DNA of 64,000 nucleotides from Aphelocoma coerulescens. Lineage: Eukaryota > Chordata > Aves > Passeriformes > Corvidae. The notes under the pieces were generated by a model. That model had not been told where the DNA came from. It saw only the letters and a program-made list of their open reading frames with translations, and ran no database searches. Both the position numbers and the translations under genes were made by a program. Where the stretch lies: the NCBI RefSeq assembly GCF_041296385.1, contig NC_091014.1, positions 18,947,578 to 19,011,577 of the forward strand, written 5' to 3'. Of the stretch, positions 25,831-38,245 are shown in pieces (position 1 is the stretch's first letter; each line of letters begins with the position of its first letter).

Positions 25831-26609
25831 GAAGCTGACAAAAAGCTGTACGAAAAAAAGGATTTTCAACATAGCACAGCGATCTGAAATGTTTTCAGAG
25901 TATTTCAACAGAATGACTAGAATATTTGGAACCTTTTTGTCCTGGAGCTCAGTACTGTGAGATACAAAAGTAGAAGTGTATTAAAGCATTTATTCTGAAA
26001 ACCTGACATAGTCTACACTTTGATATGCAGACCTAATTTTCCTTAGGTATTTATTTTTAAATTGCATGCTGAGAGAATTACAACTAAAATTTCTGTGAAA
26101 GAAAAATGTAATGTGTTCCATTGTAAACAATATATGGTTTTACAATTCTAACCAAAGTGTCGTTCATTTAAGAACAGCTTCAGTTGGAGGTAATGTATTG
26201 CAGAAGGAGTGAGTCTTAGAAATATCAGATATGCTGAGACTACCTTTGGTGCCAGAGATCACATAAAAAATTAATTAATTTCTTGAACAAAAATTATAAT
26301 AGATTTTTTTATTTTCCTTCCCACCAAGACAGAGGCAACACAGGAAATATTTTTTCTTAAATAATTTTTGATGTCCACAGTTTCCACAGAAAATAGATGA
26401 GGTCCATATGAGGAAAAATCAGATTCACTTCAAGCTTCTTGTTATTCTCAACTCATAACTGAGATCAATGAGAAAAAATTACAACAATGCAATAACTGAA
26501 AGCTTCTCCTAATGTTTCCAAGCAAAACCCCCAAGACAAACTTTTCCCATGGTACTAAAGTTTCCACTATATTCAGTGCCCATCACCTGAGACATGAGTT
26601 TTGAACATA
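25831..26609. other. AT-rich spacer, no gene seen
   Basis: Nothing recognised apart from short T and A runs. It separates the ERVL-type fragment from a CR1 tail. Confidence 0.55.
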
Positions 26610-27096
26610 TCATATCCCTGAATGGGTCAAATTGGAAGGGACCACTGTGGGCCATCTGGCCCAACCCCCCTGCTCCAGCAGGGTCATCCCAGAGCGCAAG
26701 GCACAGGACTGTGTCCAGATTGTTCTTGAATATCTCCAGTGAGGAAGACTCCACAACCTCCCTGGTTGTGGATATGTTCCAGTGCTTGGTCACTGCACAG
26801 GAAAGAAGTTCTTCCTCATGTTCAAGTGGAACTTCCTGTGCATCAGTTTCTGCCCATTGCCTCTTGTCCTATCGCTTGGCACCACTGAGAAGAGCCTGAT
26901 CCATCCTCTTGCCACCCTCCCTTCAGATATTTATAGACATTGATGAGGTCCACTCTCAGGTGTCTCTTTGCGAGGCTAAACAGGCCCAGCTCCCTCAGCC
27001 TTTCCTCATGAGGTGCTCCAGTGCCTTAATCATCTTTGCTGCCGTCCTCTGGACCCACTCCAGGAACTCTTTACCCTTCATTTTCTTGAACAGGTT
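26610..27096 (-). mobile_element. CR1 LINE, 3'-terminal fragment
   Basis: Antisense CR1 3' region. The sequence begins near 26620 with GGGTCAAATTGGAAGGGACC and GGCCATCTGGCCCAACCCCC, then passes through CTCTTGTCCTATCGCTTGGC near 26862. It continues through the TTTATAGACATTGATGAGGTCC block near 26930, CAGGCCCAGCTCCCTCAGCC near 26981 and GTCCTCTGGACCCACTCCAG near 27045. The short terminal GAATCATAGAATC repeat seen at 7251 is not preserved. It is a 5'-truncated copy of a subfamily different from the one at 7250. Confidence 0.93.
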
Positions 27097-30000
27097 TTAT
27101 AATAGAGGAGAAAGTGTAATGGTATTGGTTTTATATCACTGTAGAATTATAAGTCTAGCCTGTTTGCTTCTGTAGAGGAACTTTGAAAGTGTATATGAAA
27201 TTCTTAGTTTTTAATTTGGGTTAAAACCAGGTAACTTTAAAAGACGTGTGAAGTCTCTGATCTTTGTAAAGAATGAATCATTAAAAAAGAGCCAGCGGCA
27301 AGGATGGTGATAATGATTAAAATTACAATTTCTGAGGGAGGTCTCAGTGGAGGAAATGACTCCAGACCTTTCTAGGGCATGTTATTTGAATTGGATTCCA
27401 CAGAAGTAACAATTTGAACTGGCAGAATTTAGAATAAACAATAAGGTTTGTTGATGAATTTAAAGACAAAGCCGAAAGGTTATGAAATTAGGTTGAGTAT
27501 GTGTTACTTGATTGGTAAGAAGTACTGGGAGTTTCTTTTCAACTTTCAAAACTAGATATAAATTTGTTGTTATTCTAATGGAAGGTATCTTAAAAGTCAA
27601 AAACAAAGTTTGGTATATGAAATAAAAATTTCAAACACAAATCAAGCCAAACACACACTGCCATGTGGAAATCCTTCTGTGATTTTCTATTTGCTACTAG
27701 ACTGTATACAGAATTAAAGAATATTATATAGGCCTGAAGAATATGAAAGGCAATTATTTTAGCTCTTTAGCTTAAGTGAATTGGATTTTGGGATTTACAG
27801 GCAACTCGAGCAGAAAATCCTTTGATAAGAGTAGTCAAGTAGTATCATAGGGCTCTGGTATTGTGTAGTTACAACATGCAAAATATAATATTATATCTAT
27901 GAATTCATTTTTATTTCTATATATAATACTCTTATACCAATATAAGAGATAAAAATGTGAACTGAGCACATAGGATGTATAACTGTTAAAAGGAAGTCCG
28001 AGATCATAGAAGATATAATTAGCCATTTAAAAACTCTCAATTAAAGAGGGAAACTTGATGTAGAAGAAACTTGGTAAATATGTACAGAGAAATGTGGTAG
28101 AATATATTCTTTGGGATCACCTGTGTATTGCATGGTCATCAGTGCTGTATGCTTACATCTGCTTGGAAAAAGTTATCTCCTCCAAGAGTGATCCTTCAGC
28201 TCCACAGCAAATACCAAAGAATAGTTTTATACCTACAGTGCTCTGCTTTTGCCTACCTGAGAACCTGGGCTGAGGATGCTTGGGCGTTTTCTAGCATTCA
28301 AGTGTTGCTTGAATGATGCCGAAGAATTGTATGGGGTGGAAATATTAAAAATAGTATGGATTTACCCATTTTGACTATAGGGAAATCTTCCTGATGGAAT
28401 TATTTCCAGCATTGTAAAAGCTTTTTGTCACAGGAAGATAAACCTGGGAAAATTAACAATGTATGTGGGTGATCAGGAACTAAGACTCAACTAGGACTAA
28501 GCTGAGTTCTAGTGATATCAAGACATGAGAGGAGCTAAGGTATTTGGCAGTGTGCCATTAGCCCACTGCAATGATTGACACCCACTCTAGTGTGCTTCTA
28601 AAGTACCTCCTGAAAAAAACCTGTTATGACTTAAGGGTCATAAGACTTAAGTCACTTCATAAGAGTCAATGAAGCTGGTCATGGTGAAAATAATATATTT
28701 CAAAATCTTTTTTTGTGTTCTGACATGCTGCCACAGTTGTCTCGTTAATACAGTAAATAATATTGTAGTATGTACAAAATAGAGGTAAAATTATTCTGAA
28801 ACACCTTTTCAACCAGAATATAAAAATACCTCAGGAAAAGACAACTCATTGATCTAAAGCTTTTTTAACTCTGAAAATATTTCTATCAATGATTCATTAT
28901 ATATAAAAATGTTCAAGATTGGAAAATAAAACATTAGGCAGATTTCAATATCTTTAGGCAGAAATGTCCAGATGATTTAGTGATAATATTCTCATTTCTT
29001 GTGAGCCATTTATAGTGAGAGTGGTATAAGACCACTCTGATTGCACTTCATTGTAAGGAACTATATTGATTTAATCCACTTGGGGATGGAAAATAATTTT
29101 AGAAAATAATAAAATCACATATTATCATTTGAATAATAATTAATGACCTATTCAATACATTAATTAATCATTCCATCATTTCAGTGATTTTCTTAAGTTT
29201 TCTTGATATATGGAGATTCTAACAACAGATGAAGTGTCATTAAGTTATGTTTCATTAACACTTTATTTGATTCCTATTATCTGAAGCTTTTCTAATCACA
29301 AAGAAAAATCAAAGTGGCAGGAACTTTATAAAACACAACCACTGAAAGGTTAGTTTGAGGTCTGCAGACCTTGACAACCCTATAATTTTTGCCAAAAAAA
29401 CCTGTTACTATCAAATTTTCAGAGGCACTGAAAATATTGTTTAGTGTGATGAGGCAGCAGTGCTGTTGGGAAGTTCAAGGGGATAGATGCTGATTATTGG
29501 TAAAGAGAAAGGAAAAAGAGATAGAAGGAAAATTTTCCATGTAGCTGGAACAAATTTATAACACCTTATCTGAGTACAGGTTGTCTCCTTGCCTGTAACC
29601 CCTGGAATGAAATAGTAGCAGCAGAGATGCACAAAATAAGTATGAATGTTAATAACTTTTAGGTGAAAAACAATTACCAAGAACTGCTAATAGGCCCTTT
29701 GACAGAACTAAACTGTGCCTTTACAGATGCATGTATTTTGCTCTCTTTGCTGGCTCAGAATTCCTAGTTATTTCAGCACTATCATAAGAACATTCTTACC
29801 TAAATATCAGGAAAAAAAAAAAGTTGGGGAAAAGACCTTTATCACTCCAAGTACCTGGAAGCCCAGACTGCACCGTCAAGGTATAGTTCATTTTGCTATA
29901 ACACAGCTATTTTGAAGAGTGAAGGCTCCATTATGAGAATGACATGACATGTTATAATTCAGGATATCATCAGGAAACTGGGTGCAAGCTTTCCCCTCAG

Positions 30001-31199
30001 TGCTTTGATTCTTATTAGATGTATTAGACAAGTGTTTTATATATGAATCCTAATAATAAACTTTTTCAACCACCAAAACTGAAATTTCTGGTTATCAATT
30101 CTGAATTTCTGTGTAATATAGGACACACAGCACAGGACCACCACATTCACAAGACACTCACTCTGAAATAACAGAATTTTCTAACCTCACCACACTGATG
30201 ACTGGATCTGTTTCTCCAGGGGCCCAGTCTATATTCTACTAGATTAGAACTAAACAAATTTTAAGGAATGACTAACGTAATAATTTAATTCCAATAAATC
30301 TTTCTTATTTGGTAATGGGAACTCCAAAGTCAACTCAATAGCTTATAAAGCACTTCTGAGTGTTAATTTTATTTCTGTTAATCAGAATTTGGGATTTTTT
30401 TTCAAACAAGAGCAATTTCAGAATTGTTGCCATTGATATGAAGATTTGTAGTGGTTAGGAATGAAAAAATAATCTGATCAGCTCAAGTTTACTCTAAGCT
30501 CAAATATAATTTGCAGCATTTTTTTTAATGTTTTTATCAATTAAGACTCCTTTCATTCCAACACCAGTGTTCCTCAAGAATCAAAAAAGCCATTAGAAAT
30601 TCAGTCTACCTGTCATCTCTCCTTTTCAAACAGTTTTTCCTGTTCTAAAGATAGAAGTTTTTGTCTTGTGTGGGAGCAGATACCTCTGTAGCATCAGGAA
30701 CAGCTTATCCTTTGGTTTCTTTGCCACATCAGATTTCTTCTGTGCTCCGGAACAGCAAAAAATATGACCAAAAAAGACCTCTTCTAGGCAACCAAAAACT
30801 GATATCTATTAAAAATTTCTTTACTGTCTTTGGCCTCCAACACTTTATCCACAGTCTCCTGCCATTTCTCATTTAATGAAGGTTCACGGTTGCTTTGGTT
30901 TCTCCTCAATTTACAGCTTCATCTCTTCTACTTCTTCACCTGCCACAGCCGAGTTAAGAGTAAGACAGCTGTTCTGGTTGAAGAATGGGTTTATATTGTC
31001 TGGCTCAAATAATTTGGAGGCCAACATGATATGAAGTCAGACATGCTTACCTATTTCTTTTAGCATACTATATTTCACAGACTCTCTCGTATTTCAAGAA
31101 CAGTGGACAGTTGGTCCTGTGATGCCATAGGATTTTAGGCTTTTATATTTTTCAGATCCTGTAATGCTTTAGAGTGTAACTCTAAAACTCCATATAGCC
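27097..31199. other. AT-rich unique sequence, no gene seen
   Basis: About 4 kb with only short open frames (below about 80 codons). Overlapping short palindromes lie at 28624-28652. No transposon signature was recognised. Confidence 0.55.
28624..28652. repeat. Two overlapping short palindromes
   Basis: TTATGAC at 28624-28630 is the reverse complement of GTCATAA at 28637-28643. GACTTAAG at 28628-28635 recurs directly at 28644-28651 and is itself followed by its complement (CTTAAGTC). The result is a compact cluster of alternative hairpins. Confidence 0.65.
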
Positions 31200-31395
31200 T
31201 GTTAGCTACTGTTCTCCCATCCTGGTCAGACAAAACAAATCCTCTCTAGGCCTGGACTTAAAGGACACCTTACTGTCCCAGGCCTCGAAATAAGTAAACA
31301 AAGCCTCTAAAAGGGAGGAACAAACTTGGGGTAATGACTTCATTACCTGAAATTGTAATTGAACAATTAACCCTGATATGCAAATGGACCAAACC

Positions 31396-31401
31396 TATAA
31401 A
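31396..31401 (+). promoter_or_regulatory. LTR TATA box
   Basis: TATAAA in the context AAACCTATAAAGTATT, about 90 bases upstream of the LTR poly(A) signal. It is the likely core promoter of the LTR. Confidence 0.65.
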
Positions 31402-31489
31402 GTATTACAAACTTGTGACCTGTCGCCCATTTTGGGTGAAGCCTTCTCTGAAGGCTTTTGACTGTCCAAAGTGTACCTGAAGGCCTTTC

Positions 31490-31495
31490 AATAAA
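31490..31495 (+). terminator. LTR poly(A) signal AATAAA
   Basis: AATAAA in the context CTTTCAATAAATACCC, correctly placed after the TATA box and before the U5 portion of the LTR. Confidence 0.7.
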
Positions 31496-31540
31496 TACCC
31501 ACTTTTATCCTCTTAATTTTGTCTAGCCTCTGTTTTCAGG

Positions 31541-32718
31541 TAGCCCCATCAATGCATCACCTGAAATGTCAGTACTCCATGTGACAGTGCAGACAGAAGC
31601 GTCCCTAGCTCATCTTCCCTTTGCAGAGAGAAGGCATGACTGCTTTCTTCACATGCTGAAATGTCTGTAATGTCACCAAATAAATTTATGTGTCAATGGT
31701 CTCATATTTGTTTTCTTTCAATATTTTCTTCAGCAATTTACCAGGGACATAATTTAGCATTACAAGATGTTGGTTATTCAGCTCATTTTTCTTTTTTTTT
31801 TTTTTGCACATCAATAGTTTTTAATTTTTTTACATTAAAACCAAGCATTTTCATCACTTAAAATAGGAAGTACTACAGGAGATTTATTTCCTAATTCAGT
31901 AATTAGACAGCAATTCAGTAATTCCTGAAGAATTTTCTTTTTACCTTTCTGTATCTTTTCTGTCTTGAGGTTTGATAATGAGTCTCATTCCCCACATTCC
32001 ACATAGTGGCTGCTAATATTGCCCAGCAGTCCCAAATTAGACCCTTGTCTCACCTTCCTTTCTCTTCTCTACTGCTAAGCTCTTTCCATTCCAAATACAA
32101 GGGTTAATCCAGCAACAAGCCATGAGCAGCTGAATCCCTACAATTAGATGGAAAACACATTACAGATGTATGAGTTGTCAGAGAGGCAGAAAAGCCAGCA
32201 TCTATGCAGCTCCTTGCTAGTTCATGATTATAAATCTCAACTGTTGTCTGCTGCTTTCCCATTATCGACACGATCCTTCTTTCTCCATATACCCTCTGAT
32301 AGCTCTTTCATGCTATGTGATAGATGACTGTCTTGCAATTCTCCATTTTTTAAATGCTGTAGGAAGCTTTGAAAAAAAATAATATCCACCTTCTTCGTAT
32401 ATCTCATGTATCCATCTCTTACATACTTGTTGCTGGTGCCTTCATGGATTTTTTTTTCCCCACAGCTGACAATGTTTCACTTCTGTGTTTGGCAAAACTA
32501 TTAAATGTGCAGCATACAGACTTGGTGAAGTAGAGGAAGTGCCATTTCTTGCAAAGGAGCAGTATCAGTAAAGTATACTGCTCTTATGATAGTGAAGAGT
32601 CATAATGAGGAGCACTGCAAAAAGAAAGTTGCTGTATAATTTGGGAGTAAAATAAAGCACTGTCAGAATTTAGGATTTTTTTGTCCTGAGGGAATAATAT
32701 CTAGAAGAAAACTGGTAG
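31541..32718. other. Spacer between two solo LTRs, no gene seen
   Basis: AT-rich sequence with a T run near 31792-31805. Nothing else was recognised. Confidence 0.55.
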
Positions 32719-32723
32719 ATAGC
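32719..32723. repeat. Target-site duplication, left copy (ATAGC)
   Basis: ATAGC directly precedes the LTR start at 32724 and matches the five bases directly after the LTR end (33308-33312). ERVL-class integration makes 5-bp duplications. Confidence 0.9.
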
Positions 32724-33307
32724 TGTGCTTGTTTTTGACTCAGGTAGAGTTAATTTTATTCACAGTGGCTGGTATGGGGCTGTGTTTTGAATTTGAGCTG
32801 AACACAGAGTTGATAACATAGAGATGTTTTTGTTATTGCTGAGTAGGGCTTACACAGCACCAAGGCCTTCTCGGCTTTGCATATGGCCACACTGGTGAGG
32901 GAGTGGGGGATGTATGGGAGGTTGGGCAGAGACACAGCTGGGACAGGTGACCCCAACTGACCAAGTGGATATTGCAGACCATATAATGTCACATGCAGCA
33001 TGTAAATTTGGGGGAAGGAGAAGGAAGGAGGGGACATTTAGAGTGCTCGTGTTTGTCTTCCCAAGTCACTATTATGTGTGATGGGGTCCTGCTCTCCTGG
33101 AGATGGCTGAACCCCTGCCTGCCCAGGGGAAGCAGGGAATTAATTCCTTATTTTGCTTTGTTTGTGTTCACAGCTTTTTCTTAAACTGTCTTTATCCCCA
33201 CCGATGAGTTTTCAGCTTTTACACTTCTGATTCACTCCATGATCCTCCTGGTGGGGGAGTGAGCGAGCGGCTGTGTGGGGCTCTGTTGCTGGGGTTAAAC
33301 TACAACA
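32724..33307 (+). mobile_element. Avian ERVL solo LTR, complete
   Basis: 584-bp LTR from TGTGCTTG to CTACAACA with an exact 5-bp duplication (ATAGC) on each side. It follows the order of the common avian ERVL LTR. AGAGTTAATTTTATTC is near 32746, TGGTATGGGGCTGTGTTTTG near 32770 and GGGGGAAGGAGAAGGAAGG near 33010. Then come GTGTTTGTCTTCCCAAG at 33050, CCTGGAGATGGCTGAACCCC at 33097, GGGGGAGTGAGCGAGCGGCTG near 33253 and GGGGTTAAACTACAACA at the end. The expected TATA region (GCATGTAAATTTG near 32997) and poly(A) region (TTAAACTGTC near 33181) are decayed. No internal ERV sequence remains, so LTR-LTR recombination is the likely history. Confidence 0.95.
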
Positions 33308-33312
33308 ATAGC
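33308..33312. repeat. Target-site duplication, right copy (ATAGC)
   Basis: ATAGC immediately follows the ERVL LTR end and is identical to 32719-32723. Confidence 0.9.
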
Positions 33313-33475
33313 ATAAAATATATAAAAGAGTAGGAGAGAAAAGGATGACAAAGTACTTATATTAATAATACCTGGTTAGCTAGCTAAAAAAGAATCCACG
33401 GAAATCCAGATAGGATTTTCTCTAGTAGTCAGTCAAAGTTTAGTTTCACTGAGAATCTGTATAATTAAAAGAGGC

Positions 33476-33522
33476 AGGAAAAAAAAAAAAAGGAAGAGAA
33501 AGGGAAAGGGAAAGAAAGAAAA
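33476..33522. repeat. 47-base homopurine tract with mirror repeat
   Basis: No pyrimidine occurs on the plus strand from 33476 to 33522. Within it, 33497-33515 (AGAAAGGGAAAGGGAAAGA) reads the same in both directions, a perfect 19-base mirror repeat of the kind that can form an intramolecular triplex. Confidence 0.9.
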
Positions 33523-36500
33523 TTTAAATTAGGGAAAGACAGGGCCCCTAGGCTAATGTTTTGGCCTCCTCTCAAGAGAAAGCTGCCTAAAGAAATGCCA
33601 ATCTAGGCTTAGATTTTCTTCACCCAAATTTCAATACTAATTTGAATGCATTATCAGTTTTCACTTTCTGTCTCAAGCATTCCTATAGAGTAGTAAATTT
33701 TTGACATTTACAATGTGGAGTATGAAAAAATATTATGAAACACAAGAAATAATTTTCTGTTGATTTTCTTCAATAACATTGTAATAATTATAAATGAACT
33801 GGAAAAGGCAAGCGTGCAACACGGAGTTTTTGCAGAAGTTTGTGTCACAGATATCACCCACCCAAAAAAAGTCTGAAGAGATTTTCAGTATCAAAGAGAA
33901 ATCAAGATATAAATTGGATATCCAGAGTAAATATTTCCTTTTTTGTTTGTTTTTACTACATGGAGTAAATAATTATTTAAACATCTTTAAATGATCTGAA
34001 GAAAACTAGTTTTTTCCTGACTTGCTGATAATATTTCAGTTTCTTTTAATAATGTTTCTTTAGTAATGACACTGAGATCAGATGCATATTATGCAAGCTG
34101 AATTAAATCCAGATAGTGTTAGGTGACCATTTCTTGACATGGCAAACGAAAACAAAGATGTTATTGTGAATGTCAATATATATGAACATCTAACATCAGA
34201 AAAGAAATTTAAGCAGAAGAGAGGTGCAGCAAAGACTAATAAAATTCCTACAATAATGAAAATTTATACAGTAGTACACTGAAAAAACAGCACATCTTGA
34301 GAAATAAAACACTGGAGAAAAAGACAGATAAAAGATTATTCAGGTTTCACACTAATTCTGAAATTTAAAAAAAAAAATCAGACAGGAAGTTGCCTTTGGT
34401 CACTGAAAATTATTATTGCTGAAATTATAAAAGAAAACAAAGAAATAGCAACAAAATGTTTCTGGATTCAGATCCTTTGTTTCTGTAAAATAAGAAAATA
34501 CTTATATTACTTCAAAAAACTTGGATATAGAAAAACAAATCGCACACTGTATGATCTGTAGAACACTGACATTCAAGATGGTTTTCTGTGTACATTTTTG
34601 TTGATCAAAACCTGATAACTGATGTTAATCCTTGCATCCCATTTGGTCATAAGACAAGTTTTAAATTAACAATATGATGTTACTACTGATCTAAAAAGGA
34701 AACAGCTCACTGAAAGTTGTATTAGCCTATGGAATAATTTCAGTTTTCAAAAAAAAAAGAAACTTAGAAACAACTGTCAGCATTGTTGGAACAGATGAAC
34801 GTGCTTGTTCCATCTGGTTGTACAACTATGACCTTTTAACAGAAAGACTCAGGTGGAATGCTGCTTTCCCTGACACATTAACCTCCTTACTGTTACCAGT
34901 TTCCAATTATACTGTCAAGACACCCGATAAGGGGTGGTGGCAGTCAGACTTTGGAGAGCGGAAGACGGATATTGATGGATGTGGAACAATGCAGTGTTCA
35001 CATTCCCTTGAAATGAAAGGAACTATATCCTATTGTAATACACATGATTATGTAACTTGCAAATCGAGTGAGGCTTCAGGGAGGATTCTTGGTATAAACA
35101 TAGCTCATCCCAAAAACTCATCAACTTTTTATATTTCACTGTTCTGAAAAAGTATTAAAACCATAATAATTTGGAAAGCTGTTTTCATTACAAGTTCAAT
35201 AAACAAGCTCATAAATGGCTTACCTGAACAATGGAGGATTTGCAATACATGTAACTAGAAAATAATGAAAAAGTACATTAAATTAAATTAATGGAAGAAC
35301 ACATTACCCAATAACTGGTGGCATCATGTATTTTATTATGTATGTTTTCAATGAAAAATGAAATGAAATGTTTGTCTTTTTGTAGGATAATTTGGCTTTC
35401 TTTATTGAGTGATCTGAGGGCATATCATTAGTCATTCTGGTATTAACCAAGCTTTTTAATAGTTCATTCATTTTTTTTCAGTTTAAATTTTGTCAATTAG
35501 TTTTTTAATTGAGTTTTGCTTTTGAGTCTTTAATGTACTTGATTAATTATTCAAACATGCTGCATTCTACACCAGATTGCTGCCACCTGTGCTGTTTAGA
35601 CCCACGGTAAGATCATGCAAAGTATCTTTGTGTAGTTTCAGGTTTTTACGTTTTGAAATCTGAGATGAGTCACCACTTGTGAAAGGAACTTAATTATGCT
35701 ATGCAAAAAAAAAAATTATGAAATTTTGATCTAGTGTATGAAACACAGATTTTATTAAAGACTGCTTTATAGAGCTATAATAGAATCAAGAAAAACTGAA
35801 ATAGAAGGAAATGCATAAAATTCAGTAGAAGCAGACACCTTTTTTCCTTAAATTTGCTTACACTGAAAAATATGAATAAAGCCACTCATTAAAAATGGCT
35901 GTCAAAGTCTTTAATTGTTTTCAGGCAGAATAAAATAGTTTACATTTCAGTAATTCTAATAATTTGATTTGTAAATATATTTCAATTTTGGAAAGTTCCA
36001 AAATATCTTCCAAATTTCTCCCCTTCTCACAGGTGTAATAGTCAGATTTCTGTACTTAAATGCTCCTATGCATTTTAAAACTAGTACAAGAAGCACTGGA
36101 TAGCAGACAACTCATAAATATTCAATTTTCATTTCATTTATGGGAAAAATTAAAGAGAGGTAAGCAATTCTTACAAGAAAAAAATTTCCTTAAATTTAAT
36201 ACTATATTTGTGATAAAATTTCTCAGATGTTTAGGTTTGGGGTTTTGGTTTATTGTTTTGTTGGGATTATTCCTTGCTGGTTTTTTCTTCCAGATTTTGG
36301 AAATCTTTTGGACACTAGTACGAATACCATCACTATGCACATACAGAGATGCCAAACAGGCAACTGCCAAAAGATTTAGGTCTTGAGTGAGCCTAAGTAG
36401 AAGGATAATCCATTTCAGGCAAGCTTAATCTCTCCTGAGTACCATTATTTATGATATAATTAATTGCAAGACCGTTGGAAACTGACTGCAACAGAAGAGA

Positions 36501-37004
36501 ATGAATGGAAGAGAAAAACTAAGACAGAGACATTATAATATCTTTAAACAGTACTTGAACGTGAAATCATTGTATTCTCTTCATTCCAATGCAGTTAATC
36601 CATTACTTAGACATCTATGGTGAAATTTCAATGTATCAAGAGGAGAATCCCAAGCACCATAGCATTTTATCAGCTAGGAAGGGTAGGCTTTCTGGCACTA
36701 ATCCCTGAGCAAGCCTTATGCCTGAGACCTTTAGTGGCTTTCTGTCCTTTACAGGATACAGGTGGACAGGTTGTGTTAAAGTTTTGACATGCACTGACCC
36801 AGGAGCTGCAGCTAGAATGTAGTATCTTACCTCATGCACCAGTTACTGCCTCCCAGATTCAACATTCTGAGCTTTTCATTAATTTTGACACACTAGGAGG
36901 AAGAATGTTTTATCTTTACAGTTAGGTTTATCATCCAAGCTCCTCTGACAAATGCCAGAGAATTTCTTTATTCCTACAGTGCCCTGAAGAAACACTTCAT
37001 TCTT

Positions 37005-37045
37005 AAAAAAAAAAAAAAAAACAAAAAAAACAACAAAACAAAAAG
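37005..37045. repeat. A-rich low-complexity tract
   Basis: A run of 17 A (37005-37021) is followed by A-rich sequence with scattered C. No retroposed gene body is recognised upstream, so it is listed as simple sequence. Confidence 0.8.
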
Positions 37046-38229
37046 AACACACAGCATTGGGTTTTTTTCCTCTAAAAATGAAGCTGCTATTTCCATCTGT
37101 CTATTTGGGACTTCTGGAGAAATGTCATCCTGAACATATGAGCTTGTAAGAGATTCAGTTCTTAACAAAACAGTACTAAGTAGGATATCCATTGCTGTGC
37201 TGCCCACATTCCTTTAAAATTGTTGCTGGGTTTGTCCAGTTCTCCTAGAACTGGAGACTTTTATGATTGTACATGGCAAAGAAAGTTGGACTTTGTTTCT
37301 TGGTTATTTTGTATTCTCCAGATTCTGAAACACTTCCATCTGTGCTTCCATGTACAAAATTTGGTCTGAGAAAACTTTTTGCTTTATTTTTTCTAATCCA
37401 GGATAAGTAAATTTAAGTTGTTTTCAGTTGAGTACTTGTCAGTGTATCAGATTTCTATGATGCAATTCAATGAGATAGTTCTTTTAGATTCCAATTAGAT
37501 TTAAGAAAAAAAGGTTAATTTCCTAACCCTTCTCATAATGCTCCATGGTTGAACAAGATGGTGTCTCCATTCTGTTCCCTCAAGCTTTGTATCAATTTTT
37601 TTAAAGTATCTAGGGAAGGCATTTTTTCTGCGTCTGATACTTTTCAATCTATCATGCTATTACACTAAGATAATAATGATAATGCTCCCCAGGCCTATCT
37701 CCCATTTCTTTTCTCACCTTCTTGAAGGGGACAGATCCTAATTACTATTTTCAAATGCATCACCATTATGGAGAGACCTATAACTCCATTTTCAGTCACT
37801 AAAAAGGGGCCTAAAATTTGTTTCTTTTCAAAATAATTTTGAAAAGAGGAGATTTGTTCATTATTTGATAGTAGTTTAACTATAATGGAAAGGTTGATGA
37901 TAAGGAAATTAAGTGATTCAAGTTCATTTACAGATTGGTGTATTTTTCATAACAGAGCTTCATATTCTTATATCAAGCAGAGGATAAACAAAAGATGAAA
38001 CATGGGTGGAAATGTGTAACAACAGGTAAGGAGTAAAAAAAATTAATTTTAACCCTAGGTATTTTAAAATGGGATTCTGTATCCTGTAGTTAAGTATATT
38101 TATTCTTATGAGAAATGCTGAAAATTAAATTCGAGTTCTTCCACTGACTTCAATAAAATCAGTATTTATTATAAAATATCAAACCTGGGTTTTACAAATG
38201 GCTTTCTGATAAGCTCTGAAGTGGTTTTC

Positions 38230-38245
38230 TTTTTTTTTTTTTTTT
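38230..38245. repeat. Poly(T) run
   Basis: 16 consecutive T. It could be the poly(A) tail of a minus-strand retrocopy, but no parent sequence is recognised on the downstream side. Confidence 0.75.

Larger units (their letters stand above)
31200..31540 (+). mobile_element. Short ERV solo LTR
   Basis: The element starts TGTTAGCTACTG at 31200. It has a TATAAA box at 31396-31401 and an AATAAA poly(A) signal at 31490-31495, about 90 bases apart, then a U5 ending near TTTTCAGG at 31540. TAGCC is present directly before it (31195-31199) and directly after it (31541-31545), a candidate 5-bp target-site duplication. The 3' end would then be CAGG rather than the usual CA, so the right boundary may be misjudged. 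At about 340 bp it is short for an LTR but in range. No internal genes adjoin it. Confidence 0.75.

Noticed and set aside
34818..35147. 109-codon plus-strand open frame as a possible gene
   Set aside because: No domain, signal peptide or membrane segment recognised, and frames of this size recur by chance elsewhere in the window. No promoter or splice context supports it.
37005..37045. Poly(A) tail of a processed pseudogene
   Set aside because: No retrocopy body or target-site duplication was recognised upstream. Simple sequence is the safer call.
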